The notes: generated by a model from the sequence alone, not told the origin. A DNA stretch of 64,000 nt from Euryodendron excelsum (GCA_033060915.1 CM065399.1:17242001-17306000), one strand, 5' to 3'. Positions 11,902-24,045 are shown, counted from the stretch's first letter. Program-made: numbers and translations.

Positions 11902-12405
11902 GATCTCGATGTAGGTATATATATGACCAAGAGATGGTAACAGGACAGGTTTGGATCGGAAGATCCCTACTCCATGTTCACCCCGCCATGGTAACCTCAA
12001 TGCAAGTATATATATGACCAAGAGATGATAACGGGACAAGTTTGGATCGGGAGATCCCTACTCCATGTTCACCTCACCATGGTAACCTCTCTGCCCATAC
12101 TCGTCCCGCCCCATTTATCCCCTTCCCGCCTTGGCCCACCTCCTTTATATTACTGATTTTTTTAAATATATTATGAACAAAGCAAGGGATAAAATCTCAA
12201 AAATAAGAAAGAACTCACAATAATTGTATTTTAATAAAATGTGTATATATATAAAAAAAATAAATATATATGCATAAACGTAGCGGGTTCAGGTTGAGGC
12301 GGGTTATTACACTTTATCTCCAAACTTGCTCCACCATGATTAGAATCACCCCATAGGGGCAGGGCGGCGTGGTGACCCGTCGGGTTAATTTGCCATCCAA
12401 TTCTG
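11902..12405. mobile_element. TIR element with GATGGCAA-type ends, containing a ~97-bp tandem duplication
   Basis: Two tandem blocks with the core GACCAAGAGATG.TAAC.GGACA (11,922 and 12,015) are followed by G/C-rich sequence that ends GGGTTAATTTGCCATCC near 12,397. The ends are inverted versions of GATGGCAA/GATGATAA followed by GGG. A related copy lies inverted at 50,040-50,395 and fragments occur near 20,606 and 29,316. I infer a non-autonomous DNA transposon family; the superfamily is not certain. Confidence 0.45.
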
Positions 12406-12780
12406 ACCTATGTTCCTATTGTTTTTTTTTTTTTCCTTGAGGTCTTTTATCTTCTTACAAATAACTGGAATGAATACATTTTGTGGGTTTATTGCTGTAC
12501 TCACGTCCCTTTTCTTTTGTTTCCAAGTTTCTCTAATTTTTTGGGTTTATGCTCTGATTGTTTTGTGTTTTTGTTCTGAGAGAAAATCGAAGGTGGTGTA
12601 TATGTGACCTCAGTCCCTAATTTTCTTTTTTTGACATCTCATTTCTTCTTACCTGATTTTTACAATCTGAAATGAATACTTATTCACATGGGTATTGATT
12701 TTCTAAATTTATTTTTATTCTCACATTTCTTTTGTTTTCGGGATTTTGAATTTGTATTCAGTTAAACCATATATAAACAA

Positions 12781-12957
12781 GGCAAATGTTAATATGTGTT
12801 CTAAAGGCACAATTTAAGCATGTTTTGTCTTGTTGTACGTAGTGTTGGTAATTGTGTTTTCAATGTTGAAAATTGTAAAAATACAAATTCTAAAGCTTTG
12901 TATAACCAGACAAAGTATGCTTAAAATGTGTCCTTATGGCACATGTTAACAAGACCC
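12781..12957. mobile_element. Mutator-like MITE, 177 bp, 9-bp TSD TATAAACAA
   Basis: The element is flanked by TATAAACAA at 12,772-12,780 and 12,958-12,966. Its ends are long imperfect inverted repeats: the left arm TTAATATGTG..CTAAAGGCAC is mirrored by GTGTCCTTATGGCACATGTTAA on the right. Unit 2 of the segmental duplication lacks it at the matching position (about 14,970). It belongs to the same family as the element at 27,854-28,029. Confidence 0.85.
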
Positions 12958-15843
12958 TATAAACAAATATCACATATGTACAAGAGAGGCTCAATTTCTT
13001 ATTTCAAATCGTTAGTTCAAGGCTCAATTTCTTATTTCAAATATCACATTCACTCTAATCCGGTGGCCTGCTGAACAAATGGGGACAATCCCGAACAAGG
13101 AGTCCTAAGGTGTTCGATTCAGGGGTACTTTCTTGTTCCAAGACTCCTTACCTGGCCAAAAAATCAAATGTGCCCTTATTGAAATAGGAATACCAATTTC
13201 TACAAGGGTAGGCCTATTACGAAGAGCCTATTACGAAGTAATGCCTACAACAGTCAGGGCAATAACCTATAAAATTGTCCCTTCTAAAGTCAATATATAA
13301 TCTTGTTTTGATGGCAATTTTGTAAGTTTATAATACATTTTTCTTAACAATAATAAAATTGTTAACGGAAATAAATTTACTTATTTATATTCATTTTTAT
13401 GGATAACCATACAAAAAATATATATATTTTTTGACAACTAATTTATTTTCTTCTAATTTTTCTAACTCAACCAAATAAAAGAAAGGAATTTAGCAACTTT
13501 CACACATTTAATATTCCCATCTTTTTCTTTTACTTTTGGCCGATAAATGCTAAATCCAAATATAACAATAAAAAAAGACTCCAGAAGAATTATTATTATA
13601 TTATATTGATTCAATTTTCAAAGTTAAAAGACTTAAATTAAATAAATCGAAGTTAATAAATGATATTAAAATATTAGACAAAAAACAGTGAAGGGACAAA
13701 CTGACAGTATAACAAACACAATAAATAGTCCAACCAATGGAACTGCAAAAGTGTGATCGAGCAGCAAAATCATTTGCCGCTTCCGGGAGTCACCAGAAAG
13801 TTCACATTGCCTTTGAAATAATGCGCTACAGAGGATTTTGAGAACTATATTACAAAAGATATTATATGATAATTATTCTTCTAACTCTCATTTATAAAAG
13901 TTCTAACTCTTTTTCTTGAAGACTCTTCAAGTACAAAACTCATTAAAATTGACCAAATATGTTATGGCATTAACTTGACTAGGATTAGTAATGGCGGGTT
14001 AGGAAACCGATTTCGAGGTATATATATTTTTTTCATAATCAGTCCCTAACCTTTTTATTTTTATCTCAAACCTATCCTCTATTATGGGAGAGGCAAGGTG
14101 GGATGGAGTGATTTTATAAAGTGAAGAGTGACAAGAAAAATAATAACATACATTTATCTATAATATATATGAAAACTACCTCTTTATTATTATAAAGAAC
14201 GTGTAAAAAATTTTCATGAATTCTCTCACAAATCTTTGTCCAAAATTTCCCTCAGCAGCGAGTCACCCATAAGTGTTGCTCAAATCTTTAGAGAGAATTG
14301 AAAAACAAACTTGTGCTTTCCATCTCACTATCATATACTAAATAAAAAAAATTGAATTGAGACTTTATTATGGAGATGGAGGAAACTATGGAAAATGAGA
14401 TAACTCTCATAATATACATAAATACTTTTCCATGTTTCTTCTTCTTCTTCTATATAAGCAATGGAATTTAGATTGTCGCGGTCTTATTTTTCCCTCTCTT
14501 CTTCTTATTCTTTTGTATAAGGCAGCGGAATTTAAATTCTTGCCACTATTATATAATATCGTCCATTATATAATAGCTCCTAGTGTCGAGGGTCTTACAT
14601 GATATTTTCAATAATTGGAATGCATACCTTTTCTCGGTTTATTGCTATACTCACGTCCCTTTTCTTTTGGTCACTAGTTTCTCTGATTTTTTCCATTTTT
14701 TTTTTTTGGGTTTAGTGCTCTTATTGTTTTATGTTTTAGTTCTGGGTGGATACAAAGAGTGGTGTTTATCTAACCTCTATTCCTATATATATATATATGT
14801 TTTTGTTTTTGTTTTTGTTTTTGAAATCTCATGTCTTCTTACATGATCTTAATTTACAAATTGAAATGAATACTTGTTCGCTTAGGTTATGACTTCTAGG
14901 TTTATTTATATTCTCACATCCCTTTTGTTTTGTTTCCTGTTTCTCAATTTGTATTTGGTCAAACCATATGTACACGTTTCACATATACATAAAGGAGTTT
15001 CCATATGTAATTTCTAATTAGTTCAGGAGTATTGTGGTATTTTTACACTAAGACAAACATGAGACTAGGTTGAATAACTATAATCCGGGGACTAGTACCG
15101 CTGCCGAATAAACGCCTGACTGGCAGGACAATCTCAAACAAGGAGTCCTAGGATTTTTAGTCGTAGAGGTGTTCTTATCCTAGGACACCTTGCCTGATCG
15201 AGAAATCAAATGCGCCCTTATTTGAAAATGCACTACCGATTTTTACAAGAGTGGGCCTATTACTAGGCAGTCATGGCATTGTCAGGGCAATAATCTACAA
15301 ATTACCCCTTCTAAATTCACTATATAATATTTATTTTTGGGTAATTCTGTCAATTTATGATAAATTTTCCTTGACAACAGAAAACTATCCTGGCTATAGG
15401 GCCACCTATTTTATAAATAGTTAAGATCCTTGGAAGTGTCAACATCTTCATATCTGACCATTTTCTTCCAACTAGTTATTACTCACTTAGGCTATCTTTG
15501 GATATTAAATTTGTCACGATAAATAACATTACTTATTTGTATTCGCTTTTTTTAGGGTAAATTACACTGACCACCCCTGAAATTTTACAGAATGTAAAAT
15601 ACTACTCTTTACATATTGACAATTACACTAATCACCATTTTTTTTAAAACTTTGTAACAGATTAACCCTTCCCGTTAAGAGGACGTTAGTTGACTAACAG
15701 AGTTTCATATAGTCAAATGGTGAACTTTTATAATTTCCTAAACTGCCCTTGGTAATATAATTAACAAAAACAAATTACATAAAAAAAAATTAATATCTCT
15801 CATCTCTCTTATCCTTTACCCTTACCATTTCCAGCCCCTATAG

Positions 15844-15916
<73 letters not shown>

Positions 15917-16093
15917 ACCCTCACATTTCCACCATCAACCAACTTCACAGCCCCTCACTGCCCTAGTGAACCAGACCCACCATCAGCTCTTCTATCTCGT
16001 TCTCTTTCCTACTGTGAAGACCCATTCAGAAAGCTCAGCCCCTACAGAGAAGACCCATTTGAAGTGCTATCGCCACCATAGTTATCACCTCAT

Positions 16094-16134
<41 letters not shown>

Positions 16135-16537
16135 TGGTTGCCACCATTGGCCAACAATACCACCACCACCTTAGTGGTAATTTAGGGGCTATAGCATCGT
16201 ACTCCACTTCACAACCAACCCACATCGTGAACCCACCTAGCTCCGCCACACCAGCCTCTGCCCCCTGTCGCAATTCACCATCAACCCCAACAAAACCATG
16301 TAAGCACAATGACCAGAAATGATGGGTCAAATCCAATCAAGGCTCTAAAGACATTGAGAGTGGCAATTGGAGGCTAGAACAAAGTTACGACTTTACAATG
16401 AAATTATTTCGTAGCCATTGCCTTCCCTTTCTCCACCAATTCACAACCATCGACTTCTCTCTCTCTCTCTCTCTCTCTCCAATCGGCCAGTCTATTCATG
16501 GGTTATGCAAGTATGGAATTCAACAAACCCTTGCTGG

Positions 16538-18387
16538 TGTTGACTCAAGGTTGATCCTCATATTGATTTTGATGATAATTAAACTTTGTGTTATTTTACT
16601 AATGCATTTACTTAGTTTGCAGATTAATAAAGTTTATAATTTAGACTTGAAATTCAACCTTAAGTCTAATACATGTCAAAGTGAATGCACAACAAGCTTA
16701 GGATCAAGCAATGGACTCTAAGTGTTATGAAATAAACCAAACAGAGCAGTGACACCTATTTCTACTTCAAAGAAATGACTTGCATTCGAACAGATTGAAG
16801 GTGTTTAAATAAAGTTTTTGTCAAGTATACATAGACTCAATGAATGTGACTTGCACTCAAAAAGATTGAAAATACTCAAAAGAAGACTTCATCAAATGTA
16901 CTCAAGATAATGTGATTGAAGTTACTTAAGAAGAATATTCATCTTGATTGCATGATCTCTACAAAGAATCTAAGCAAAGAATTCTTTTGAGATGTAAAAA
17001 AATCAATGAAGACAATGTGTATGAATGGACTTCATCAAGCTTATAAAAGTCTTATTGAAGTGATCCTAAAGAAGAAAGAAAAATTACTACTAAAGAGAAG
17101 AGATCGACAATGAAGCATTTTGAAGCTCTACATGAAAGAGAAAACTTGGCAATGAAAGAGGAAGCTTGACAACAAAGAAGAAGAGATCAATATTGATTGA
17201 ATGAAGCCCTGACAATTTTGAAATCAAGAAAAGAGGATTATCAAATGAAGAATTCAATGAAAATTGAATAGAGAACAACCTTGTTGTATTGAAGATTTTG
17301 ATTGATCATAATACCCTAAAGAGAAGACTCCTTGAAGATCTTATAATATTACTGAAGATGAACTTGATCATTGGAAGACAGAATGAAGATTTCTAGGCAA
17401 TGAGTCAACTCATGAAAATAAAGAGTTGACACATAAAGACAAAAGCAAAAACTTGAAAACAAAATGATCAATGAGTCGCCCCATGAATATAAAGAATCTA
17501 CACATGAAGACAGAAGTAAGATTTCTGTGCAATAAGTCGACACATAAAAATGAAGAATCGACTCATGAAGACAGAAGCAAAATAACTTAAAGACAGAATG
17601 ATCAATGAGTCTACTCATAGAAATGAAGAGTCGACACATGGAGACAATGGACAATATATGAAAAATGCAGACCAGATGAGTCGACACATTAAGCCTAGTG
17701 TCGACCCCTGGGAAATAACGGTTAATTTTTGTAACGTTATAACGGACTGGACTTGCATTAATGAGCTCCAACAACCTCCAACGGACGAAATCAATATAGT
17801 GGTTTATATACAAGCTTCTAACTGCATTTATACAAGCAGAGACACATGAAACCAACATCCACTAACTGATCAAACTGAAAATTCTGAACATTCTCCTTGT
17901 CTTCACTGTGTGAGCTTTTATTGTTTAATCCACTCTTGACAGAGAGTTTGTAAATCATTTATATACCTTTATACACCTGCAAGTGAGAGTTTGAGAGTTC
18001 TCTTGTGGAAGAAAAACTCTTGTAAGTTTGAGTGGATCTTGGACAAAACTACTTGGTGGCTGAAAAACTTGGGAAGAAGTTCTTGTATAAATAGTGAGCT
18101 GAACACTTGGTCAACCAGCATCCATTTGTAATTGGAGATTACATAGTGGAGGAAGACTTCAAGAGGATCTTGGAGTGAGGACGTAGACCACGAATTGTGG
18201 TTAAATCTTGATAATTCTCGGTGTGTTTTCTATTGCTCTGTTTTTCATTCTTCTTTTGATTACATTGCTTATATATATAGATTGTTCACTGTTACATTAA
18301 TTAGATTAATTTTAATTAATCTTAATTGCCTTTAATTTTTAAAAAATTTAATTCACTCCCCCTCTTGGGTTACTTTTTAGGCCAACA
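16538..18387 (+). mobile_element. Solo LTR, about 1.85 kb, nested inside the MULE-like element
   Basis: The segment starts TGTTGACTC and ends GGCCAACA, so its termini are inverted (TGTTG/CAACA). The flanking pentamers are GCTGG (16,533-16,537) and GTTGG (18,388-18,392), a target duplication with one mismatch. Internal sequence such as ATTGATTTTGATGATAATTAA near the start and TTCACTCCCCCTCTTGGGTT near the end resembles large plant LTRs of the copia/Sirevirus style. No internal coding region remains, so it is a solo LTR left by recombination. Lineage is uncertain. Confidence 0.75.
17375..17720. repeat. Short-period repeats with GTCGACxCAT core inside the solo LTR
   Basis: Variants of GAGTCGACACATGAAGACAGAAG recur about eight times with spacing near 40-60 bp, and AGACAGAATGATCAATGAGTC-type blocks recur every ~133 bp (17,470 and 17,600). 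The sites alternate between GTCGACAC and GTCGACTC/GTCTACTC. They lie upstream of the part of the LTR where a promoter would be expected and may be old enhancer-like repeats. This is inference. Confidence 0.6.
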
Positions 18388-19667
18388 GTTGGATACCTTG
18401 TAAATCAAAGTGGGTTTTTGAAATTGGTTGTTGGTGGTCATTGTGGCCAGTGTTGTGGTGAGTTCGTGGCCATAAAGGTTGGGGTCCGACAACAGAGTTT
18501 TGGGATTGTAGCCATGAGACTTGATGATTTGGGTTATTGAGATTTGGTGATCTAGTTTCAACGATCTGGGTTCGATGATTGGCATGGCTATTTTGGGGGA
18601 AGAGAAAAGAGCGAAAAAACCGGGGTACTGATTGGGGCTAAACCATGGTCGGCATCAATGTCGGACCAGCTGGGGAAGAGGAAAGGGAAATGGAAAGACG
18701 AAAGGCAATGTGCCCAGAGGTGGAAAGAAAGAATAGGGAAGAGAGAAAATGAGGGTTGTTTGATTGTTTTGTTCGACTGTGATAGTCGGCCATGGTAGTT
18801 AACTATAGTGGTGGGTTGCCTGGTTTGGTTTGATTGGTGTAGGATGCAAGATGAGAGAGATGGAAAAGAGAGAGAAGAGAAAAAAAGGTGAGAATGATGT
18901 TATATTTAACCAATAATTGGATTTGTTTCATTAAAATAAGCTTTAAACAAGTAAAGGTAGAAATGTAATTTAACAAATCCAGTTATGATCGTTTTCAAAC
19001 AAACTCTGACAAGGGGCTCAGTGTAATTTCTAGTATGTCAAGAGTAGTATCTTACATTTCACAAAACCTCAAGGGTAGTCAGTGTAATTTATCCTTTTTT
19101 TATAGGTAACCAAACAAAAAAATAGGCTTTTGTTTGATAAATACCTATTTATTTTCTTTTAATTTTTCTAACTTAAACAAACAAAAGAAAAGAATTTAGC
19201 ATCTTTGACGTGATTTTTGTTCATTTTCCTTTCCATCGACAAATCTAAGATCCAAATCATATATATATAAGTTGTATTCGCTCTTATATTTTGTTTCTCT
19301 CCTAAGTGTTGCTTACGTGGCTCTCTAAACTCTCTTATATTTTTTAAATGTCACTTCACGGGAATAATGAAGATACTTATCAATTGTTTTATACATATAA
19401 ATATATATGAGTTCCCTATTTGTTGTACAAGTCTTATATGAAAAAATTATATTAAACCACCAATAAAAACTCATTTTTTTACTAATACGAATCTTAAAGG
19501 GCCCACCAATTTTTATTGTAATCTAATAAAGTTTTTAATTTAAGTATGAAATCTTAACTAGTAAAGTATTCTATTTAAAGATGAAGTCTTAAGTAATTAA
19601 GTTCCTACAAATTATCTTCTACACAATCTTTCAATAGATTATCTCAAACAATAGTTTATTATCAAAC

Positions 19668-20045
19668 AATCATATACATGCTATGTATACAAATACTACA
19701 CTTTTATACATGAAAGTAAATGATTTAAATTAATATAATTAGTTAGATATAAGATAATATTTTATGATAGTTATATTAATATAAACTCATAATTTCTATG
19801 ATACTTTTGTAGATCTCTGACAATAAAATATAATATACAAATCTATTATCCCTACGTCTCATATATATGCTATGTATACAAATATTGCACTTTTATACAT
19901 GTAAGTATATGATTCAAATTAATATAATTAGTTAGACATAAGATAATATTTTTTAATAGTTATATTAATATAAACTCATAATTTCTATGACGCTTTTATA
20001 GATCTCTAACGATAAAATATAATACACAAATCAATTATCCCTACA
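19668..20045. repeat. Tandem duplication, two units of about 189 bp
   Basis: The block starting with CATGCTATGTATACAAATA (19,677) recurs as ATATGCTATGTATACAAATA (19,866). Both run through TTAATATAATTAGTTAGA to CTATTATCCCTAC or AATTATCCCTAC. It lies in sequence specific to unit 2. Confidence 0.8.
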
Positions 20046-20350
20046 TCCATAATTTATATTATGACAATTTTATATTATATATGATATGTTTCTCAATTCA
20101 TAGCGGTGAGATGTCATTTCATATGTCAGACGTGGTTGCTTCTCATATATTATACGGGTTAACACCTAGTATAGCATTATAATAAAAGACTCCAGTAGAA
20201 TAACTATTGGACTACATGATTTACTTTTAAAAATTAGAGGGCTTAAATAAAAAAAAATCAAAGTTGAGGGATGATATTGAAATATTAGACAACGTTAAAG
20301 CCACAAAATAATTATTTATCAAAAAAAAAAAGTACACAAAAAATAGTTCA

Positions 20351-22075
20351 ACCAATGGAACTGTGAAAGTGTGACCAAGCAGCAACATATTTTTCCGCTG
20401 CCGGGAGTTGAACCCGGAAAGTTCACAATGTCTCTGAAATCTTGTGCTACAGAGGATTGTGGGAAAGTTGTTACGCAAAGTATTGTATGACCATTATTCT
20501 TCTGATTTCTCCACCAATGCTCTTAACCTTTTTTTTAATTTTTTTAAACCTTTAATTATAAAGCTTATAAAATTGACCAAATCTAGAAGGCATTAACTTG
20601 ACTAGAGATGTCAATAGGGCAAGGTAGGAACCCGCTTTGGGTTATACATTTCTCCTCATAAATAGTCCCTAATTTGTTTATTATTCCAAAGCCTTCCTAT
20701 TGTGGGAGGCGCCGGGTGGGCTGGCATGATTTTTCAGGTTTAATTACCATCCTCCCTAAAGGGCCTAAACTTAACGAATTGCCCCTTTCATGAGTACTAA
20801 GTCATATACTTGATATCTATAATTCTATCTAATGCATAGAGTGAGAATACTAATTTGGGAGTTTTCCTAAATTTGAAGCCCATGACAATAATCTTGTTTC
20901 CTTAAAAAAACTAACAGTTTTTTCTATGAGAGTTTGAAGATATCTCTCAATCATGTGGGGCATTTTTAGAATTTCTATACTTTATAAGCAATTCGAAATT
21001 TAAAAAGTGGAAGTTAATAACAGTGAGGAGTGGATAACTACAGTAGAAATATAATGACAAACATTTATTTATAATAAATACGAAACTACATTTATATCTC
21101 TATATATATATATATATATTTATGAAAAATTCATAAATATTTTTACCAATCTTTGCCCAAAATTTCCCTGGGCAGCAGGTCACCCATCCGTGATGCTCAA
21201 AATTTTGAAGAATAATTAAAAATCAAATTACTTATGCTTTCCATCTCACTATTCTTCACTGAAAGGGTAAAAAAATTAATTGCACAACTTGACTTTTCAT
21301 AGCCATTATGGAGACGGAGGAAACTAATTACATTTTCCATGAGATAACGCTCAGAATATACATTAATACTCTTCCGTCGTCGTCTTCTTCTTCTTCTTGT
21401 TTTGTATAAGCAACGCACTTTAGATTCTCTCCTTTATAAGCAACGGAATTTAAATTCTTGCCGTCTTCTTTTTCTCCTTCTTATTCTTTTGTATAATGGA
21501 ATTTAGATTCTCGTGTCCACTACATAATAGGTCCTGTCGTACATTAAAATTTTTTCCCTATATTCCATTAAACAAATTAACCAATGTTATCTTTTTATTG
21601 TTGAAAATATTTTCTTATGCCAAGATTACTAACTGAGATTCAAAAGATTTGGTCATTATATTTTCAAATGGTACTAGCCTTTTTGCCAGCTCAAAGAACT
21701 TTCAAAGTTTAGCATCAATTAATCATATATTTGAGGAAGTTATTCTACAACTATTTATTCTGTAATTGCATTCCAAATATTTCTTCAAAATCAAGTTTTA
21801 AATTCCACTTAAAGCAAATCGATCTCATAATCTGTTAAACAGAGCAATAAGATAGCCTTTCGACAGTTGAATTTTGGGAATCCTTTTCAGCCTAGGAAGC
21901 CCATTTGTGAACATCATATGTGTTTAGTAATGAGCTGAAAATGGGCTTCCAATAGAACCTCCCAAAAGTCCATTTTTGCCAAAGTAGGGCAAAGGTGGGT
22001 TGTAAAAATGACTTCTTGCTAATCCAAACACTTTTTCTAATGCAATGTTTGAATCTTATATTTCGGAAGGGAAAG
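20351..22075. repeat. Segmental tandem duplication, unit 3 (partial)
   Basis: Starts with the same TGGAACTGTGAAAGTGTGA anchor and follows unit 2 through 21,530 (shared CCAAAATTTCCCT, GGAGGAAACTA and TTCTTATTCTTTTGTATAA blocks). It then follows the part of unit 1 that unit 2 lacks (21,680-22,070 against 10,960-11,650). It therefore carries blocks from both other units and may represent the fullest ancestral order. It stops near 22,075. No gene is recognised. Confidence 0.65.
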
Positions 22076-23480
22076 AAAAAGGAAAAAGGAATCGAACAGA
22101 TAGGAAAACAAAAAAAAGTGAAAAAAAACTAATTATTATTTTTTTGGGTATGAAAACAAAATAAATAAGTGTTTGTTAAAAAAAATTCAATTTAATTTGT
22201 TTACCCATAAAACATGAATATGAATGAGTAATTTTGTTTCCCTCCCTTTCCCTTGACAAATGCAAAAACCGAACATAGCATAAGTGCAATTTTTTTTAAC
22301 TAATAGGGAGTGTTTATCTTGACCCTAATGTATGTTTACAACAATAATTAACAAACTCATGTAGTTCAGGGTATCTGGTTATCTACTCTAGTGCCTCAGT
22401 TGTTGAGGTCTTGAATTCGACTCCTCCTTGTGGTGGATTTATAGTATGATTGTTGAGTTTATTGTAAGGTTGTGTTTGTTGAACTTTCTCAAAGAGATGC
22501 GTGTCCACTTTGATATATTTATCATGATATAATTATTTCCTATAGATTGACAAAAAAAGAAAACCTAATACCAGAGAGACACTTGAAGCAATGGATAAAC
22601 AAACAAATCAGAGAGAAGGAAAACACCTATATATTCGATTCCTTAGAAATTATAGGTCGTGTTTTCAATGCAACCCTAAATTCTAAACCTTAAACCTTAA
22701 TAAGCGAATGAGTTGAGTTGGTGACATCCGAACCATGTTTTTTTTTATTTCATTGTCACATCCAACCATGATTTTAGTACTATTGTTACTTGGCCTTATA
22801 GTGTGTGAGGTTTCTAAAAATGTAACCTCAAGCTATAAAGTAGCACTTTTGGAATTTTTCTCAAAGAACAGCCCAAAACTTTGGATGAGGCAACCATACT
22901 GACCCCGAGATTGCGAATATTGTTATGCCAGAGAGCGAACACCTTGGAAACTATGAATGCTACCTCAAATTAATGTGAAGAGATTTTGAGCCCAAGGATC
23001 AGTCAATGACCAAAAAGACCGAAAAAAATAAATTAGAAACAAAAAATTAGTTACTTTACAACCCTAGCCCACATATGAATATCTTCTAAAATTTTTGTAA
23101 ATAACAATAAAATCTCTCTCTCTCTCTCTAAACGCATTCACACAAGAGTTGAAGAAGTCTAAACTCACATAGTGCATACCAAAATACCTGACTTTTAGAG
23201 TAATGAAAGAGTTGAAACTCCCTCAATGTTTAAAAATAATATATGGTATGGACAGCCCACCAAATGACGGTGGATCCTGATGAATAAACGGTCAGATGGC
23301 CCCAATCCAATTAGTACCCAACGGGTGATTGATTTTTGGGGCATGCCTGATGTAAATGATGCGTTTGGATTAATTGGAGTTGTCAAGCTCTTTTTATTTA
23401 TTTATTTGTTGTGAGGTTAAAAATTTACTCTTTTTCAACCTAAGAAGAAAGAAGTAGAATATGTCAACCAACCAAACAAA
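22076..23480. other. Intergenic; one SINE-like fragment, otherwise nothing recognised
   Basis: Around 22,385-22,560 the plus strand shows CTAGTGCCTCAGTTG followed by TTGAATTCGACTCC, resembling pol III box A and box B of a tRNA-derived SINE, with an A-rich end near 22,555. A short CT run lies at 23,113-23,128. The remainder shows no convincing gene. Confidence 0.4.
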
Positions 23481-23504
23481 ACTTTTTTGTTTTATATGTG
23501 TTGG

Positions 23505-23880
23505 TTTAATTGACATCAAAATTGATTGATTGTCAGTTGGCCAATTTGAGAATACAATTTCAACTATGCTTACCTATCTTAGGTTGAATAAAAGCACCCC
23601 ACAGACAAAACCTTGCTTTCCAAGAGCCTCTCATTGTTAATGCTTCCATCATGTCATCACTCTTGGTGACCAGTTGATCTGCTCCTAATCCAATTTGCCA
23701 GCCATTTTGACAAAATTTTGAGCCATCAAATCACCACCTGATCCATTAAACCCACAAACTAAAGGAGAATTCCCTCTACCACTATCATAAAATTTTATTT
23801 TTTTGGTTACGAAATTCAATGATATTGTTTGACGAAACATGAACATTGATGATGAGTCTTTTTCCATGCTGTAATGGTCA
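23505..23880 (+). pseudogene. Relic of the promoter, leader and first codons of the dual-kinase gene (copy 1)
   Basis: The segment aligns with 24,735-25,235 and, more distantly, with 32,311-32,630 upstream and at the start of the kinase gene. Shared landmarks in order: TGACATCAAA (gene: TGACGTCAAA), GTTGGCCAATTTGAGAATACAATT (shortened here to its core GTTGGCC and ATACAATT), TTGAATAAAAGCAC, CAGTTGATCTGC (gene: CAGTTGAACCGC) and a CATCAAATCACCACC block matching the His-rich codons of the gene. The start codon is not conserved. Only about 375 bp are present, with no kinase domain. Confidence 0.6.
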
Positions 23881-23895
23881 GATTAAAAGTGGATT

Positions 23896-24045
23896 TGTTT
23901 TTTTTTTATTTTTTTTTTTTTTTTTTTTTTTTGCCATTAGTTAGGAGGGCACAGGGGCACGGAAGTTGTTGAGGTTTAAACCTTGGACTTGATGAGGAGA
24001 TTGCAAGTGCTTCAACTGCTGAAGCTCATCCTTTCCTCAATTTAG
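23896..24045 (-). mobile_element. SINE with poly(A) tail on the minus strand, 8-bp TSD AGTGGATT
   Basis: The T-rich tract at 23,897-23,932 is the poly(A) tail of a minus-strand retroposon. The body reads, on the minus strand, AGCAGTTGAAGCACTTGC (box-A-like) and AAGGTTTAAACCTC (box-B-like). Identical AGTGGATT octamers flank it at 23,888-23,895 and 24,046-24,053. It sits between the two kinase-gene relics. Confidence 0.65.

Larger units (their letters stand above)
9948..13735. repeat. Segmental tandem duplication, unit 1 (about 3.8 kb)
   Basis: This unit starts at TGGAACTGCAAAAGTGTGA and is followed, in the same order and orientation, by units 2 and 3. Shared anchors include AAATTGACCAAAT (10,420; 13,947; 20,570), the ATTGCTGTACTCACGTCCC block (12,490) matching 14,640, the AACAAGGAGTCCTA block (13,095) matching 15,135, and ATCAATTAATCATAT (10,986) matching 21,715. 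No gene is recognised in it. Unit-specific insertions explain the differing lengths. Confidence 0.7.
15556..19094. mobile_element. MULE-like non-autonomous DNA transposon, about 3.5 kb, 9-bp TSD
   Basis: The left end GGTAAATTACACTGACCACC and the right end (complement GGATAAATTACACTGACTACC) are inverted repeats that stay similar for about 90 bp. The flanks are TTTTTTTAG (15,547-15,555) and TTTTTTTAT (19,095-19,103), a 9-bp target duplication with one change, typical of Mutator-like elements. The interior has long CT microsatellites (15,846-15,913; 16,098-16,130; 16,457-16,480) and no transposase that I can recognise. About half of the interior is a later solo LTR. Without that LTR the element is near 1.7 kb. 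Confidence 0.8.
13736..20350. repeat. Segmental tandem duplication, unit 2 (about 6.6 kb with insertions)
   Basis: Collinear with unit 1 but expanded by a 3.5-kb MULE-like insertion (15,556-19,094) and about 0.9 kb of extra sequence at 19,260-20,160. Without these it is close to unit 1 in length. The left flank of the MULE continues in its right flank when compared with unit 1 at 13,370-13,490 (shared TTATTTTCTTCTAATTTTTC-type block), so unit 1 is the empty site. No gene is recognised. Confidence 0.7.

Noticed and set aside
17375..17720. CRISPR-like array of regularly spaced repeats
   Set aside because: Plant nuclear context, imperfect repeats, irregular spacing, location in an LTR and no associated genes.
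17349..17858. 169-codon minus-strand open frame, the longest in its region
   Set aside because: It lies inside the solo LTR, antisense, across the GTCGAC repeat array. Its composition (Cys/Ser/His-rich, repetitive) reflects the repeat and not a protein family.
20355..20470. Possible tRNA gene on the minus strand with a perfect T-arm
   Set aside because: The T-arm stem is good, but the D-arm, anticodon arm and acceptor stem do not fold, and related copies at 13,745 and 9,957 are further degraded.
22671..22703. Telomere-like CCCTAAA-type repeats
   Set aside because: Only a few irregular CCCTAAA/CTAAACC-like units; below what chance AT-rich sequence and common plant motifs give.
23685..23867. 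Minus-strand frame with GFNGSGGDLMAQNF, looking protein-like
   Set aside because: The plus-strand alignment with the kinase gene's 5' end explains this sequence, and the frame is not kept in the sister copy at 24,950.
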